Assembly: GCA_009843635.1 (NCBI GenBank)
Contig: VYDB01000066.1
Location: 1-45,207, forward strand
Length of the DNA: 45,207 bases
Direction of reading: 5' to 3'
DNA from: Gammaproteobacteria bacterium
Lineage (GTDB): Bacteria > Pseudomonadota > Gammaproteobacteria > Pseudomonadales > Azotimanducaceae
Shown: positions 24,328 to 32,795 of the stretch, piece by piece
Layout of the letters: each line of letters begins with the position of its first letter
How positions within the stretch are numbered: position 1 is the first letter of the stretch
Program-made: the position numbers and the translations under genes
Notes under the pieces: generated by a model
The model's database searches: none
Told to the model about the DNA's origin: nothing
Seen by the model: only the letters and a program-made list of their open reading frames with translations

Positions 24328-26589
24328 GTGGGCGTGCGCCAAGTCACCCTCATTGCCGCACTGCTGCTAGCCGCCTGCCAGCCCGGCCAAGAAGCGGCGG
24401 AGCCACTGTCATCCACCTACGATGTGGAGATTCGTTGGACCAGCTACGGCATCCCCCACGTCAAGGCGACTGACTGGGGTTCGCTCGGCTACGGCTTTGC
24501 CTACGCCACCGCCACCGACGTCATCTGCGTGATCGCCCACGACGTGCTCATGGTCAATGGCGAGCTGTCCAAGCATCACGGGGCTGAAGACGGACGCTTC
24601 GACAGCGACGTCTTCCACAAGGGCATCCTCAACCAAGACAAGGTGGCGGCCTACAACCAAGCGCAGAGCGCCCGCGACCAAGCTTTCGCCGACGGCTACG
24701 TGGCTGGCTACAACCGCTACTTGCGCGATCATGCCGAATCGCTGCCCGATAGCTGCGCGGGTGCGCCCTGGGTGGCCGAGATCGACGCCGACGACCTCAC
24801 CCGCCTGACCCTCGGGGTGGGCATTCGCTACGGCCTCGGCCGCTTCGGCCAGGAGATCAGCCAAGCAGCGCCCCCGGACACCTCCAAAGCTGATGACATC
24901 GCTAGCCGTGCCGTCCCATGGCGCTTGCCGACAGGCATCGGCAGCAACGGCGTGGCCATCGGCTCAGAGTTGAGCGCCTCCGGGCGCGGCATCCTGCTGG
25001 GCAATCCCCACTACCCGTGGCACGGCTCCTCCCGCTTCCACCTCATCCACACCACCCTCCCCGGCGAAGTCGATGTCATGGGCGCGAGCCTGCTCAACAC
25101 CAGCCGGGTGGCCATCGGCTTCAACAAGGACGTAGCTTGGACGCACACCGTCTCGACGGCGCTGCGCTTCACCCTCTACCAACTGGACCTCAACCCGGAC
25201 AACCCGCTGCAGTATCGCTACGACGGGGCCTACCGCGACATTGAGCCGAGGGTCGTTGAAGTGGAAGTGGCGGCCGAGGACGGCGTTGAGACCCGTGAGC
25301 AAACCATTTACGTCACCCACTACGGCCCCATCCTGGAGAGCGATCTCTTGCCTTGGTCCGCCAGCCACGCCTACGCCCTGCGCGACGCAGTGATTGACAA
25401 CTACGTCACCGCCGACACCTACGACGCGATGAGCAAGGCGGCTTCGACAGCGGACTTGGAGGCAGCCATCAGCCGCCAGGGCGTCTTTTGGGTCAACACC
25501 ATCGCCGCGGACCGGCACGGCAACGCCTTCTACGCCGACATTAGCGGCACACCCAACGTGGATGCGGACTTGCTGGACGCCTGCCGCCTGTCCCTGGAAG
25601 GCGCGCCGGACCGGCTGGTGATCCTGGACGGCAGCCGCACCGAGTGTGAATGGCGCGAGGATGAGCGCAGCCGGGTGCCAGGCGCGCTACCCACTGAAGA
25701 GATGCCGCGCCTGACCCGCGCCGACTACGTCACCAATTCCAATGACAGCTATTGGCTGAGCAACCCGGATGCGCCCTTGGAAGGCTATTCGCCCATCATC
25801 GGCCCGGAGCGAACCGCCCGCTCCCTGCGCACCCGGGCGGGCCTGCACATGATCGGGGAATTGATCGAGCGGGATGGCGGCATCACCCCGGACGACATCC
25901 AAAACCTGCTCAACAACAACCGCCACTTCGGCGCTGAGCTGCTGCTCGACGACGTGCTCAAGGTTTGCGGCGACCATGCCGACTTGGCCCCCGCCTGCGA
26001 AGCCCTCGCGGCTTGGGACCGAACCATGACCGTCGATGCCCAAGGCGGCCACGTGTGGCGGGAGTTCTGGAACGATGCCCGCCACATCGACGACCTCTGG
26101 GCCGTGCCCTTCGACGCCGACGATCCGATCAACACGCCGCGGGGCGTCAACCTCGACAACCCCGCAGTCCGCCAAGCGGTGGCGGACGCCCTGGGCACCG
26201 CCATCACCACGCTGACCGAAGCCAACATCCCGCTCAACGCCCGGCTCGGCGACATCCAGTACGCGCCGCGCAACGGCCGCAACATCCCGGTCCCCGGCGG
26301 CGACGGCGCCGCCGGCATGTTCAGCATGATCGTCACCAACCTGAACGGGGACAAGGGCTACACGCCCATCATCCACGGCAACAGCTACATGCAAGTCATC
26401 AGTTGGGACGAAGCGGGCAACCTCGACCCCCGGGCCATGCTGACCTATTCCCAATCACCGGAGCCGGAATCGCCCCATTACAGCGACCTGACGGAAATTC
26501 ACGCCCAAGGCGGCTGGATCCGCCTGCCCTTCACCGACGCCGAGATCGAGGCCGATCCGAACTTGCGCACCCTCAATCTGACGGAGTGA
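24328..26589 (+). CDS. penicillin/AHL-acylase family Ntn hydrolase lipoprotein
   Basis: 753-residue exported N-terminal-nucleophile amidase with lipobox LLLAAC in the first 20 residues. The precursor should self-cleave at G205/S206 (TGIGSNGVAIG), making S206 the beta-chain nucleophile. The next blocks, LLGNPHYPW, GEVDVMGASLL and GFNKDVAWTHTVSTALRFTLY, resemble aculeacin A acylase and PvdQ-type acyl-homoserine-lactone acylases more than penicillin G acylase. It should remove a fatty or aryl acyl group from an amide at the cell envelope. GTG at 24328 is chosen with AAGGGG 5 nt upstream. It could quench quorum signals or open an amide substrate for the upstream enzymes. Confidence 0.87.
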   Translation: MGVRQVTLIAALLLAACQPGQEAAEPLSSTYDVEIRWTSYGIPHVKATDWGSLGYGFAYATATDVICVIAHDVLMVNGELSKHHGAEDGRFDSDVFHKGILNQDKVAAYNQAQSARDQAFADGYVAGYNRYLRDHAESLPDSCAGAPWVAEIDADDLTRLTLGVGIRYGLGRFGQEISQAAPPDTSKADDIASRAVPWRLPTGIGSNGVAIGSELSASGRGILLGNPHYPWHGSSRFHLIHTTLPGEVDVMGASLLNTSRVAIGFNKDVAWTHTVSTALRFTLYQLDLNPDNPLQYRYDGAYRDIEPRVVEVEVAAEDGVETREQTIYVTHYGPILESDLLPWSASHAYALRDAVIDNYVTADTYDAMSKAASTADLEAAISRQGVFWVNTIAADRHGNAFYADISGTPNVDADLLDACRLSLEGAPDRLVILDGSRTECEWREDERSRVPGALPTEEMPRLTRADYVTNSNDSYWLSNPDAPLEGYSPIIGPERTARSLRTRAGLHMIGELIERDGGITPDDIQNLLNNNRHFGAELLLDDVLKVCGDHADLAPACEALAAWDRTMTVDAQGGHVWREFWNDARHIDDLWAVPFDADDPINTPRGVNLDNPAVRQAVADALGTAITTLTEANIPLNARLGDIQYAPRNGRNIPVPGGDGAAGMFSMIVTNLNGDKGYTPIIHGNSYMQVISWDEAGNLDPRAMLTYSQSPEPESPHYSDLTEIHAQGGWIRLPFTDAEIEADPNLRTLNLTE

Positions 26590-26602
26590 GCTGAGCTTAG
26601 AA

Positions 26603-28129
26603 TCAAGCCTGCCCTTCCCAATACGGCGCCCGCAGCTTGCGCTTGTTGATCTTGCCCATGGTGTTGCGGCCCAGGGTGTCCACCCAATCAAAGGTGCGCG
26701 GGCACTTGTAGTGGGATAGCCGCTCGCGGCACCAAGCGATCAGGGCCTCTCCGGAGGGTGCGGTTTCCGGATCGTGGGGGATGGCCAAGGCTTTGAGCTC
26801 CTCGCCCATCTCCGGGTGGGGAATGCCGATGCAGGCCACGTCGAGGACGGCATCGTGCTCGATCAGCACCTGCTCGGCTTCCGCCGGGTAGATGTTGACG
26901 CCGCCGGACACCACCATGTCGCTGAAGCGGTCGGTGATGTAAACGTAGCCCTCCTCGTCCATGTAGGCGATCTCGCCAAGGGTAAACACGCCCGGCGCGA
27001 TGTGGGCGGCGGCGGACTTCTCCGGGTCGTTGTGGTAGATGACGCCGCGCCCGGTGGCGTCCTTGAAGAATAGGCGCCCCTCCGTGTTGGGCGGCAACGG
27101 GTTGTTGTCGTCGTCCAGAATCATCGCCTCGAAGGGCGGCACCGCCTTGCCGACCGAACCGGGATGCGCCAGCCACTCCTCGGAGGTGATGAGGCAGGTG
27201 GTGCCCACTTCGCTGGCGCCGTAGGCGTCCATGAAAACCGGCCCCCACCACTCGATCATCGCCCGCTTCACGTCCACCGGGCACTTGGCGCCGGTGTGCG
27301 CGACGCGGATTAGGGAACCGGTGTCGTAGCCGGCCTTGACGTCGTCCGGCAAGGCCAGCAGGCGCACGAAGTGAGTGGGCACCATGACCGTGTTGCCGAT
27401 CTTGTGATCGTGGATTGCCTTGAGGGTTTTCTCGGCGTCAAACCGGCCGAGAATGACGCAGGGCACGCCAGCGGCCAGGGAACGGGCACCGGACAGCGGG
27501 CCCGTGTGGTACATGGGGCCGACCACCAGGTGGGTGCCAGCGTCGCCCACGGGCGCGGCGGCCAAGTTGGCGATGTGCTCCGCCACGGTATCGCCGCCGG
27601 CGAACATGGTCGGGGGCAGTTCGGTGCCCTTGGGCCGCCCGGTGGTGCCGGAGGTGTACAGCAGGTTTGGCCGCGGCGGCAAATGTCCAGGCGGCTCGAC
27701 GGCGGATTGCGCCGCGAGCCAGTCATCCCAGGACGTCACGCCGGCCGCATCGCACCAACCAATAACGCTGATGACCTCGCTGGCTGCGGCGGCGGCAACG
27801 CCCCGTTCAGCGGTCTCCGGGCCGACAAACAGCACGCGAGCCCCGGAGTCGCTCAGAATGTAGGCCACCTCGTCGGCGGTGAGGTGGAAGTTGACCGGCA
27901 CCACCGAGGCGCCGCCGATCAGGCCGCCGAGGTTGGCCAGGGCGGTTTCGACGGCGTTTTCCGCAAAAACCGCTATCCGGCGGCTGGGTCCTAAATCCAC
28001 GGTCTGCAGCCCGTTGGCCACCCGATTGAGCACGTCGTCGAGTTGCATCCAGTCAAGCGCCTTGCGCTCGTCGCGAACCGCCACCTCGCCGGGGCGCTCC
28101 TCCCCCAATTGCCGCGCAAAAGTCGTCAC
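26603..28129 (-). CDS. acyl-CoA synthetase (AMP-forming)
   Basis: 508-residue ANL-superfamily ligase that adenylates a carboxylic acid and transfers it to CoA. It has the P-loop YTSGTTGRPKG, the A5-type motif YGASEVGTT, the hinge motif DRFSDMVVSGGVNIYPAE, and a C-terminal catalytic Lys in GRNTMGKINKRKL. No membrane segment is seen. The GTG start has GGAGG 5 nt upstream. It converges on the acylase gene (13-nt gap) and is divergent from the 2-oxoacid dehydrogenase operon, sharing a 242-nt intergenic region with a TACAAT -10-like box at 28212 to 28207. The acid specificity is unknown. Confidence 0.88.
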   Translation of the reverse strand: MTTFARQLGEERPGEVAVRDERKALDWMQLDDVLNRVANGLQTVDLGPSRRIAVFAENAVETALANLGGLIGGASVVPVNFHLTADEVAYILSDSGARVLFVGPETAERGVAAAAASEVISVIGWCDAAGVTSWDDWLAAQSAVEPPGHLPPRPNLLYTSGTTGRPKGTELPPTMFAGGDTVAEHIANLAAAPVGDAGTHLVVGPMYHTGPLSGARSLAAGVPCVILGRFDAEKTLKAIHDHKIGNTVMVPTHFVRLLALPDDVKAGYDTGSLIRVAHTGAKCPVDVKRAMIEWWGPVFMDAYGASEVGTTCLITSEEWLAHPGSVGKAVPPFEAMILDDDNNPLPPNTEGRLFFKDATGRGVIYHNDPEKSAAAHIAPGVFTLGEIAYMDEEGYVYITDRFSDMVVSGGVNIYPAEAEQVLIEHDAVLDVACIGIPHPEMGEELKALAIPHDPETAPSGEALIAWCRERLSHYKCPRTFDWVDTLGRNTMGKINKRKLRAPYWEGQA

Positions 28130-28371
28130 CCTGCCTCCTTGTTCACGAGTTGGTCCCGCCGATGCCCCTGCTCCTCACGCAGGACCCGGCACCATCACAC
28201 AAGTCCATTGTAAAAGCCGCCGTAAATGGGAAAATACGCCGCTTAACGCGCTTGAGTCCCGCGGCTCGATTTCATAATACCAATCTGGAAGTCGAAGGTA
28301 CGACATTTTGGCCGGGTGTTAGGGAGAGGGGCCACCTTGAGCGCCTTTACGTGTACTGACGGGAGAAAACC

Positions 28372-29343
28372 TTGAGCAGCGAAATCACCGACGACATCCT
28401 GCTGGACATCCACCGGCGCATGGTGCGCATCCGCACCTTCGAGGAACGGGCCGGCAAAATGATGGAGGACGGCAAGATTCCCGGCGCCCTGCATCTGTAC
28501 GTCGGCCAGGAGGCCATCGCCAGCGGCGTCATGGTGCATCTCTCCAACGAGGACTACATCACCAGCACCCACCGGGGGCACGGCCACCTGATCGCCAAGG
28601 GCGGCGAGTTCACCTTCATGTTTGCCGAGCTCTACGGCAAGGCCACCGGCTATTGCAAAGGCAAGGGCGGCAGCATGCACATCTCCAATCTGGAACTCGG
28701 CATGCTCGGCGCCAACGGCATCGTCGGAGGCGGCCCGCCCATCGCCATGGGAGCGGCCTTCTCCTGCAAGTTCCGCAAGACCAGCAACGTCTCCATCAGC
28801 TTCTTCGGCGACGGCGCCAGCAACGAGGGCGCGTTCCACGAAGCGGCCAACATGGCGGCGCTGTACAAGCTGCCCTGCGTGTTCATCTGCGAGAACAACG
28901 GCTACGGCGAGTACACGCCGCAGGCCAACCACCAGGCCATCGTCGATGTCGCCGACCGGGCGCCGGGCTACGGCATGCCGGGCGTCGTGGTGGACGGCAT
29001 GGACGCCGTCGCCGTCTACGAGGCCGCTGGCGAGGCCATCGCCCGGGCGCGGGAAGGCGGCGGGCCGACCCTGCTCGAGTGCAAGACCTACCGCTACTAC
29101 GACCATGTGGGCGTGCGCGGCATGGGCTTGAGCTACCGCACTGACGAGGAAGTGGAGCAATGGCGGCTCAAGGACCCCATCGTCAACTTCGAGGCGCGGC
29201 TCGCCGAACAGGGGGTGCTATCGCCGGAAGCGGCCGAAGCCGTCCACGAGGAAGTGCAAAAGGAAGTGGACGCCGGCATCGAGTTCGCCGAGTCCAGCCC
29301 CAACCCCGACCCCGCCGCCGTCACCGAAGACGTTTACGCCTAA
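28372..29343 (+). CDS. acoA: 2-oxoacid/acetoin dehydrogenase E1 component, alpha subunit
   Basis: 323-residue ThDP-dependent E1 alpha subunit. The diphosphate/Mg motif is FFGDGASNEG followed by CENNGYGEY, and the substrate-side His region is STHRGHGH. Length and motifs fit AcoA (acetoin dehydrogenase) or a close branched-chain/pyruvate relative. The presence of acoX downstream favours the acetoin type. TTG start with GGGAG 6 nt upstream; no better ATG is nearby. It is first gene of a four-gene operon. A weak promoter (TTGAGT 28252-28257, CATAAT 28273-28278, 15-nt spacer) may drive it. Confidence 0.85.
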   Translation: MSSEITDDILLDIHRRMVRIRTFEERAGKMMEDGKIPGALHLYVGQEAIASGVMVHLSNEDYITSTHRGHGHLIAKGGEFTFMFAELYGKATGYCKGKGGSMHISNLELGMLGANGIVGGGPPIAMGAAFSCKFRKTSNVSISFFGDGASNEGAFHEAANMAALYKLPCVFICENNGYGEYTPQANHQAIVDVADRAPGYGMPGVVVDGMDAVAVYEAAGEAIARAREGGGPTLLECKTYRYYDHVGVRGMGLSYRTDEEVEQWRLKDPIVNFEARLAEQGVLSPEAAEAVHEEVQKEVDAGIEFAESSPNPDPAAVTEDVYA

Positions 29344-29359
29344 CCCAAGGAGCCCCGCA

Positions 29360-30358
29360 ATGGCCGAACCCCAACCCAAACCCAGGGAACTCCCCTACGT
29401 CGCCGCCATCGCCGAAGGCGTGCGCACGGTGATGCAGGAACAACCGGACGCCTTCGTGGCCGGCGAGGACGTCGCCGAAGCCGGCGGCGTGTACGGCTAC
29501 TACAACGGCATACTCAAGGAATTCGGCCCGGACCGGGTGTTCGACACGCCGATTTCCGAGGAGGGCATCGTCGGCCTCGGCGTTGGCGCCGCCGCCACCG
29601 GCTGCCGCCCAATCATCGACGTGATGTTCATGGACTTCATGGGCGAATGCATGGACGAGATCGCCAACCAGCTCGCCAAGATGCGCTACATGTTCGGCGG
29701 GCGGGCCACGCTGCCGGTCACCATCCTCAGCATGGCTGGCGCCGGCGCCAGCCTCGCCGCCCAGCACAGCCAGAGCCTGGAGGCTTGGATCTGCCACCTG
29801 CCCGGCCTGAAGGTGGTGATGGCCTGCACGCCCTACGACGCCAAGGGGCTGATCATCAGCGCCGCGCGCGACGACAACCCGGTGATCGTGGTGCTCAACA
29901 AGATGTCGCTGGCCATGATGGGGCCGGTGCCGGAAGAGTCCTACACCGTGCCCATCGGCGAGGCCAACGTGGTGCGCAGCGGCTCGAACTACACGATCAT
30001 CAGCTTCGGACGCATGGTGCACGAGTCGCTCGCCGCCGCGTCGGAACTCGAAAAGCTCGGCATCGATGCCGAAGTGATTGACCTGCGCAGCCTGCAGCCC
30101 TTGGACAGCGACGCCGTCGTCAACTCGGTGAAGAAGACCCACCGGGCGATGATCGTCCACGAGGCCGTGCGCTTCGGCGGCTTCGGCGGCGAAATTGCCG
30201 CGCAGATCCAGGAGCTGGCATTCGACTACCTCGACGCCCCGGTGGCGCGGGTGGGCGCTCCCTTCAGCCCGGTGCCCTTCAGCCCGGTGCTCGAAGCCAC
30301 CTACGTGCCCAACGCCGATCGCATCGTCGCCGAAGCCAAGAGCCAGCTTGGGCTCTAG
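29360..30358 (+). CDS. acoB: 2-oxoacid/acetoin dehydrogenase E1 component, beta subunit
   Basis: 332-residue E1 beta subunit forming the alpha2beta2 decarboxylase with the preceding gene. It shows GEDVAEAGGVYG near residue 35, DTPISEEGIVGLGVGAA, MRYMFGGRATLPVT, and the C-terminal transketolase-like domain with DLRSLQPLD and HEAVRFGGFGGE. A 16-nt gap with AAGGAG separates it from E1 alpha. Its 3' end overlaps the acoX start by 11 nt, so translation is probably coupled. Confidence 0.88.
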   Translation: MAEPQPKPRELPYVAAIAEGVRTVMQEQPDAFVAGEDVAEAGGVYGYYNGILKEFGPDRVFDTPISEEGIVGLGVGAAATGCRPIIDVMFMDFMGECMDEIANQLAKMRYMFGGRATLPVTILSMAGAGASLAAQHSQSLEAWICHLPGLKVVMACTPYDAKGLIISAARDDNPVIVVLNKMSLAMMGPVPEESYTVPIGEANVVRSGSNYTIISFGRMVHESLAAASELEKLGIDAEVIDLRSLQPLDSDAVVNSVKKTHRAMIVHEAVRFGGFGGEIAAQIQELAFDYLDAPVARVGAPFSPVPFSPVLEATYVPNADRIVAEAKSQLGL

Positions 30359-31382
30359 CGTCCTGTTCGGCGTTGTCGCCAACCCGGCTTCGGGCAAGGA
30401 CGTGCGCCGCTTGGTGGCCCGCGCCTCGGTTTTCGACAACCAAGAAAAGCAGGCCATCGTTGAGCGGGCGCTGATCGGCGCCGAAGCCGCCGGGGCCACC
30501 GCCTTCGCCTACCTAGACGACCCCAACGGCATAGTCGCCAGCGCCGTGCGCGAAAACGGCCGCCTGTGCGCCAAGCCGCTGGACACCACCCGAACCCGAA
30601 CCGCACTGGATACCATTACCGCGGCCCGGGCCCTGAAGGACTTGGGCTGTTCGGTGGTCATCACCCTGGGGGGCGATGGCACCAATCGAGCCTTTGCCCT
30701 AGGCTGGCCCGATGCGCCGCTGATTCCGCTGTCCACCGGCACCAACAACGTTTTCCCGCGTTTAGCGGAGGCCACCCTAGCGGGGGCCGCAGCGGGATTG
30801 ATCGCTTCCGGCCAACTCGAATTGGGCGAGGTTGCCGCGCAACAAAAAGCCATCCAAGTGACGGTGGCGGACGAGCGCCCCGACCTGGCCCTGATTGATG
30901 CGGTGCTGAGCCGGGAGCGCTTCGTGGGGGCGCGCGCCCTGCTGCAGCCGGAGCAGCTCGACACCGCACTGCTCACCCGCGCCGAACCGGCAGCGGTGGG
31001 CATCACCGCCATCGGCGGACTGCTGCATCCCCTGTCGCGGGATGCCGAGGGCGGTTTGCTGCTTCGCTTCGGCCCCGGTGGCGAGCGGGTGCGGGCCCCC
31101 ATCACGCCAGGGCTCTACAAGACCGTTGAGGTGGCGGAGTGCCGAGCCATCCGGCTAGGCGAGTGCGTTGCCGCCAACGGCCCGGGCGTGCTCGCCTTCG
31201 ACGGCGAGCGGGACCGTTCGCTCAAGCCGGGCCAGCCGGTTGAGTTGAAAGTGGAACGAACTGGGCCCTGGGTGGTGGACATCCGCCAAACCCTCGAATT
31301 GGCGGCCCGCAAAGGATTGTTTAGCATGGACGCGTCAGGCAAGCGGCGTAAAAAAAGAGCAGGCCGAAAAAGGAGAGCGTAA
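30348..31382 (+). CDS. acoX: AcoX-like ATP-NAD kinase family protein
   Basis: 344-residue NAD-kinase-fold protein with the GGDG signature (ITLGGDGTNRAF) and STGTNNVFP. This arrangement is typical of AcoX, encoded in acetoin dehydrogenase operons but of unproven function. TTG at 30348, inside the end of acoB, is chosen because the protein then begins GSSVLFGVVANPASGKD, the normal N-terminus. The C-terminal tail is very basic (KRRKKRAGRKRR), which is unusual and may bind nucleic acid or acidic partners. The E2 gene starts 1 nt after its stop. Confidence 0.8.
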   Translation: MGSSVLFGVVANPASGKDVRRLVARASVFDNQEKQAIVERALIGAEAAGATAFAYLDDPNGIVASAVRENGRLCAKPLDTTRTRTALDTITAARALKDLGCSVVITLGGDGTNRAFALGWPDAPLIPLSTGTNNVFPRLAEATLAGAAAGLIASGQLELGEVAAQQKAIQVTVADERPDLALIDAVLSRERFVGARALLQPEQLDTALLTRAEPAAVGITAIGGLLHPLSRDAEGGLLLRFGPGGERVRAPITPGLYKTVEVAECRAIRLGECVAANGPGVLAFDGERDRSLKPGQPVELKVERTGPWVVDIRQTLELAARKGLFSMDASGKRRKKRAGRKRRA

Positions 31383-31383
31383 G

Positions 31384-32730
31384 TTGCCCAAGGAAATCTA
31401 TCTGGTGAAGGTCGGCATGAACATGACCGAAGGGGTGGTGGAAGAGTGGTACATCGCCGACGGCGCCACCGTGGACAAGGGTGAGCTGCTTTACCGCTTG
31501 GAAACCGAAAAGGTCAACCTCGACGTGGATGCCGAGACCAGCGGTACCGTCAAGCACTTAGTGGGCGAAGGGGTGACCATGAAGCCGGGCGACGTGGTCG
31601 GCTACATCTACGCGCCAGACGAAGCCATTCCCGACGTGCTGCCCCAAGCGCAAGCGGCGGCGGCGGAATCGGTGGCGGAGAGCGCCCCCGTGGCCGCCTC
31701 GCCCGCACGGCCAGCAGCCTCGAGCACCGTCGACGGCCGCATTCTCTCGTCGCCGGCGGCGCGCCGGCTGGCCGGTGAACTGAAAGTCGATATCGCCGCC
31801 TTGAATGGCAGCGGACCCGGCGGGCGCATCGTCGAGGCGGACGTCCAAGCCGCCGCCGATGCCGCCCAACCTGCGGCGCCCTCGCCGTCCTCGCCCATGG
31901 CGCGTAAGCTCGCCCGGGAACTCGGCGTCGATCTGGCCCAAGTGCGCGGCACGGGGCCCGGTGGCCGAATCACCAAGGACGATGTGGAACGGGCTGCCGC
32001 CGCTCCCCCGGCGCCGGCCGCAGCACCCGTCTTCGCCAGCGGCGAGGACCGCGTCGTGCCCGTGCGGGGCATGCGCAAGACCATCGCCACGCGCATGTTC
32101 GAGAGCCTGCAATCGTCCGCCCAGCTCACCATGGACATGGACGCCAACATGGACGACGCAGTGAAGCTGCGCAATCAGTTGGTGGATGAGTGGCAGGACG
32201 AAGGGGTGCGCCCCACCTACACCGATCTGGTGATCCGCGCCGCCGCCAAGGCGTTGGAGAAGCATCCGCTGATGAACAGCGTGTTCGGCGAGACGGAAAT
32301 GACCCTGCGCGGGGACATCAACGTCGGCATGGCCGTGGCCCTGGGGGAAGGCCTGATCGTTCCGGTGGTGCGCCACGCCAATCGGCTCAGCATGAAGGAG
32401 CTGGCCCGCGAAAGCGCGCGGCTCGCCGAAGCCGCTCGCGAGGGGACGTTGACCCCGGACGACCTGCAGGACGGCACCTTCACCGTCTCCGCCCTCGGCA
32501 TGTTCGGCGTCGATGCCTTCACGCCGATCATCAACGCGCCCCAGTCCGGCATCCTGGGCGTCAACCGCCTGCGCGACGACCTGAAGTGGGTGGGCGAGGT
32601 GCCCATGAAGACCCAAGTGATGCGCCTCTCCCTGACTTGGGACCACCGTGCCCTGGACGGCGCGCCCGCCGCCCAGTTCCTAGCCACCGTCCGCGAACTG
32701 CTCGAAGCGCCCTTCCGACTGTTGGTGTAG
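31384..32730 (+). CDS. acoC: dihydrolipoamide acyltransferase E2 with two E3-binding domains
   Basis: 448-residue E2 of a 2-oxoacid dehydrogenase complex. It has one lipoyl domain (residues 1-80, lipoyl Lys K43 in ETEKVNLDV), an Ala/Pro linker, then two peripheral-subunit-binding domains in tandem (about 119-155, SSPAARRLAGEL with GSGPGGRIVEADV; and 169-204, SSPMARKLAREL with GTGPGGRITKDDV). The catalytic domain runs from about 220 to the end, with H421 and D425 in DHRALDGA. One E3-binding domain is usual. No E3 (dihydrolipoamide dehydrogenase) gene is in the window. TTG start with GGAG about 9 nt upstream. Confidence 0.87.
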   Translation: MPKEIYLVKVGMNMTEGVVEEWYIADGATVDKGELLYRLETEKVNLDVDAETSGTVKHLVGEGVTMKPGDVVGYIYAPDEAIPDVLPQAQAAAAESVAESAPVAASPARPAASSTVDGRILSSPAARRLAGELKVDIAALNGSGPGGRIVEADVQAAADAAQPAAPSPSSPMARKLARELGVDLAQVRGTGPGGRITKDDVERAAAAPPAPAAAPVFASGEDRVVPVRGMRKTIATRMFESLQSSAQLTMDMDANMDDAVKLRNQLVDEWQDEGVRPTYTDLVIRAAAKALEKHPLMNSVFGETEMTLRGDINVGMAVALGEGLIVPVVRHANRLSMKELARESARLAEAAREGTLTPDDLQDGTFTVSALGMFGVDAFTPIINAPQSGILGVNRLRDDLKWVGEVPMKTQVMRLSLTWDHRALDGAPAAQFLATVRELLEAPFRLLV

Positions 32731-32732
32731 CT

Positions 32733-32759
32733 GAAGGGCGCCCGTCGGCGCCGCGCTTC
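32733..32759. terminator. stem-loop after the E2 gene
   Basis: GGCGCC-CGTC-GGCGCC core (32737-32752) extended by GAAG and CTTC arms, located 2 nt after the E2 stop in the convergent gap before the symporter gene. There is no U-tract, so efficiency is uncertain. Confidence 0.45.
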
Positions 32760-32795
32760 GACGAGGGATCCTGACACTCGTCTCCATTGGGTTTT

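Noticed and set aside
30195-30347. Extended start of acoX inside acoB
   Set aside because: The extra residues are a frame-shifted reading of acoB; NAD-kinase-like sequence begins just after TTG 30348.
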